This document shows positions 63,864-64,000 of a stretch of 64,000 nucleotides of DNA, in pieces (positions within the stretch are counted from its first letter, which is position 1; the number at the start of each line of letters is the position of its first letter). Below the pieces are notes generated by a model, which made no database searches, had not been told where the DNA came from, and was given only the letters and a program-made list of their open reading frames with translations. A program made the translations under genes and the position numbers. The DNA is taken from assembly GCF_007678455.1 (NCBI RefSeq), contig NZ_VEEP01000004.1, positions 297,490 to 361,489 of the forward strand. Direction: 5' to 3'. The DNA comes from Cytobacillus oceanisediminis 2691 (GTDB taxonomy: Bacteria > Bacillota > Bacilli > Bacillales > Cytobacillaceae).

Positions 63864-64000
63864 TTGTACAAAAATTATAACACAAACCAGTTGACCCTTC
63901 CAATGGACATTCAAGTTTTAATCCCTCAAGAGCACCTTGCCCGATTGATTGATCTTGCCGTCGACCAGATGAACCCAAAAATCTTTCTCTCTCTTTATCC
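63864..64000 (+). CDS. IS1182-type transposase (partial, N-terminus only)
   Basis: Reading from TTG 63864 behind AAGGAGAG gives an open frame to the window edge: YKNYNTNQLTLPMDIQVLI, then PQEHLARLIDLAVDQMNP. This is the N-terminal region of IS1182-family DDE transposases (the DUF772-like domain). Only 45 codons are visible, so intactness cannot be judged. In B. subtilis ponA and recU follow ypoC, so the element has inserted at or near that junction. The left end of the element was not fixed. Confidence 0.75.
   Translation, partial: MYKNYNTNQLTLPMDIQVLIPQEHLARLIDLAVDQMNPKIFLSLY

Overview
The window is a continuous piece of chromosome from a low-to-moderate G+C, endospore-forming Bacillaceae bacterium. 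Gene order follows the Bacillus subtilis gudB-to-nth region almost gene for gene. Spore genes (cotJ, sleB-ypeB, spoIVA, ypjB), bacillithiol genes (ypdA, bshA, bshB1), a TRAP protein and Bacillus-type Shine-Dalgarno sites with many TTG/GTG starts all agree. The dispersed intergenic repeats suggest a Mesobacillus-like or related Bacillus sensu lato lineage; that is inference, not a species call. No rRNA, tRNA, CRISPR, prophage or defence island was seen. The only transposase begins at the right edge.

Layout. 1-4.0 kb: cotJA/cotJB (minus strand), then a CBS-ACT protein, a membrane protein and a metallophosphoesterase, a B12-binding MerR regulator of CarH type, and the ClpC adaptor mecB. 4.2-11 kb: gudB, ypdA, ansA (minus), prsW and the germination pair sleB-ypeB. 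11.3-24.8 kb: ypfA-ypfB, cmk-plsC-ypfD-fni, ypzI (minus), yphA-yphB-small partner, der, gpsA, yphE-yphF, spoIVA and hupA. 25-29.5 kb: folE, mtrB, hepS-menH-hepT (menaquinone) and ndk. 29.6-30.3 kb: a 52-bp tandem repeat array. 30.4-37.7 kb: cheR and the aromatic block aroC-aroB-aroH-hisC-tyrA-aroA, which lacks the trp genes. 38-46 kb: an unrecognised amidohydrolase-like gene, ypiA-reoY-ypiF, the menaquinol:cytochrome c reductase qcrABC, ypjA-ypjB and a YugP-type metallopeptidase. 46.2-55.3 kb: ypjC (minus), then ypjD-dapB-mgsA-bshB1-bshA-cca-birA and panBCD behind a structured leader. 55.5-63.6 kb: dinG, a degenerate metallo-beta-lactamase-fold protein, ypmA-ypmB, aspB, dnaD, nth and ypoC. An IS1182-type transposase then starts where B. 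subtilis would have ponA.

How the genes work together. hepS, hepT and menH complete menaquinone, which QcrABC oxidises. The aro block feeds chorismate, tyrosine and phenylalanine synthesis. bshA and bshB1 make bacillithiol and YpdA reduces its disulfide. PanB, PanC and PanD make pantothenate, and BirA makes biotinylated enzymes. SleB and YpeB act in spore germination, and SpoIVA and CotJ in the spore coat. MecB and ReoY are both linked to ClpCP proteolysis.

The parts least explained by the B. subtilis template are the strict 52-bp array between ndk and cheR, two long intergenic repeats carrying extra hairpin modules compared with a short third copy, an inverted pair of ~190-bp repeats, the two proteins that look like catalytically dead relatives of amidohydrolases and ComEC-type MBL domains, and the leader of panB. 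No unmistakably new multi-gene system was found.
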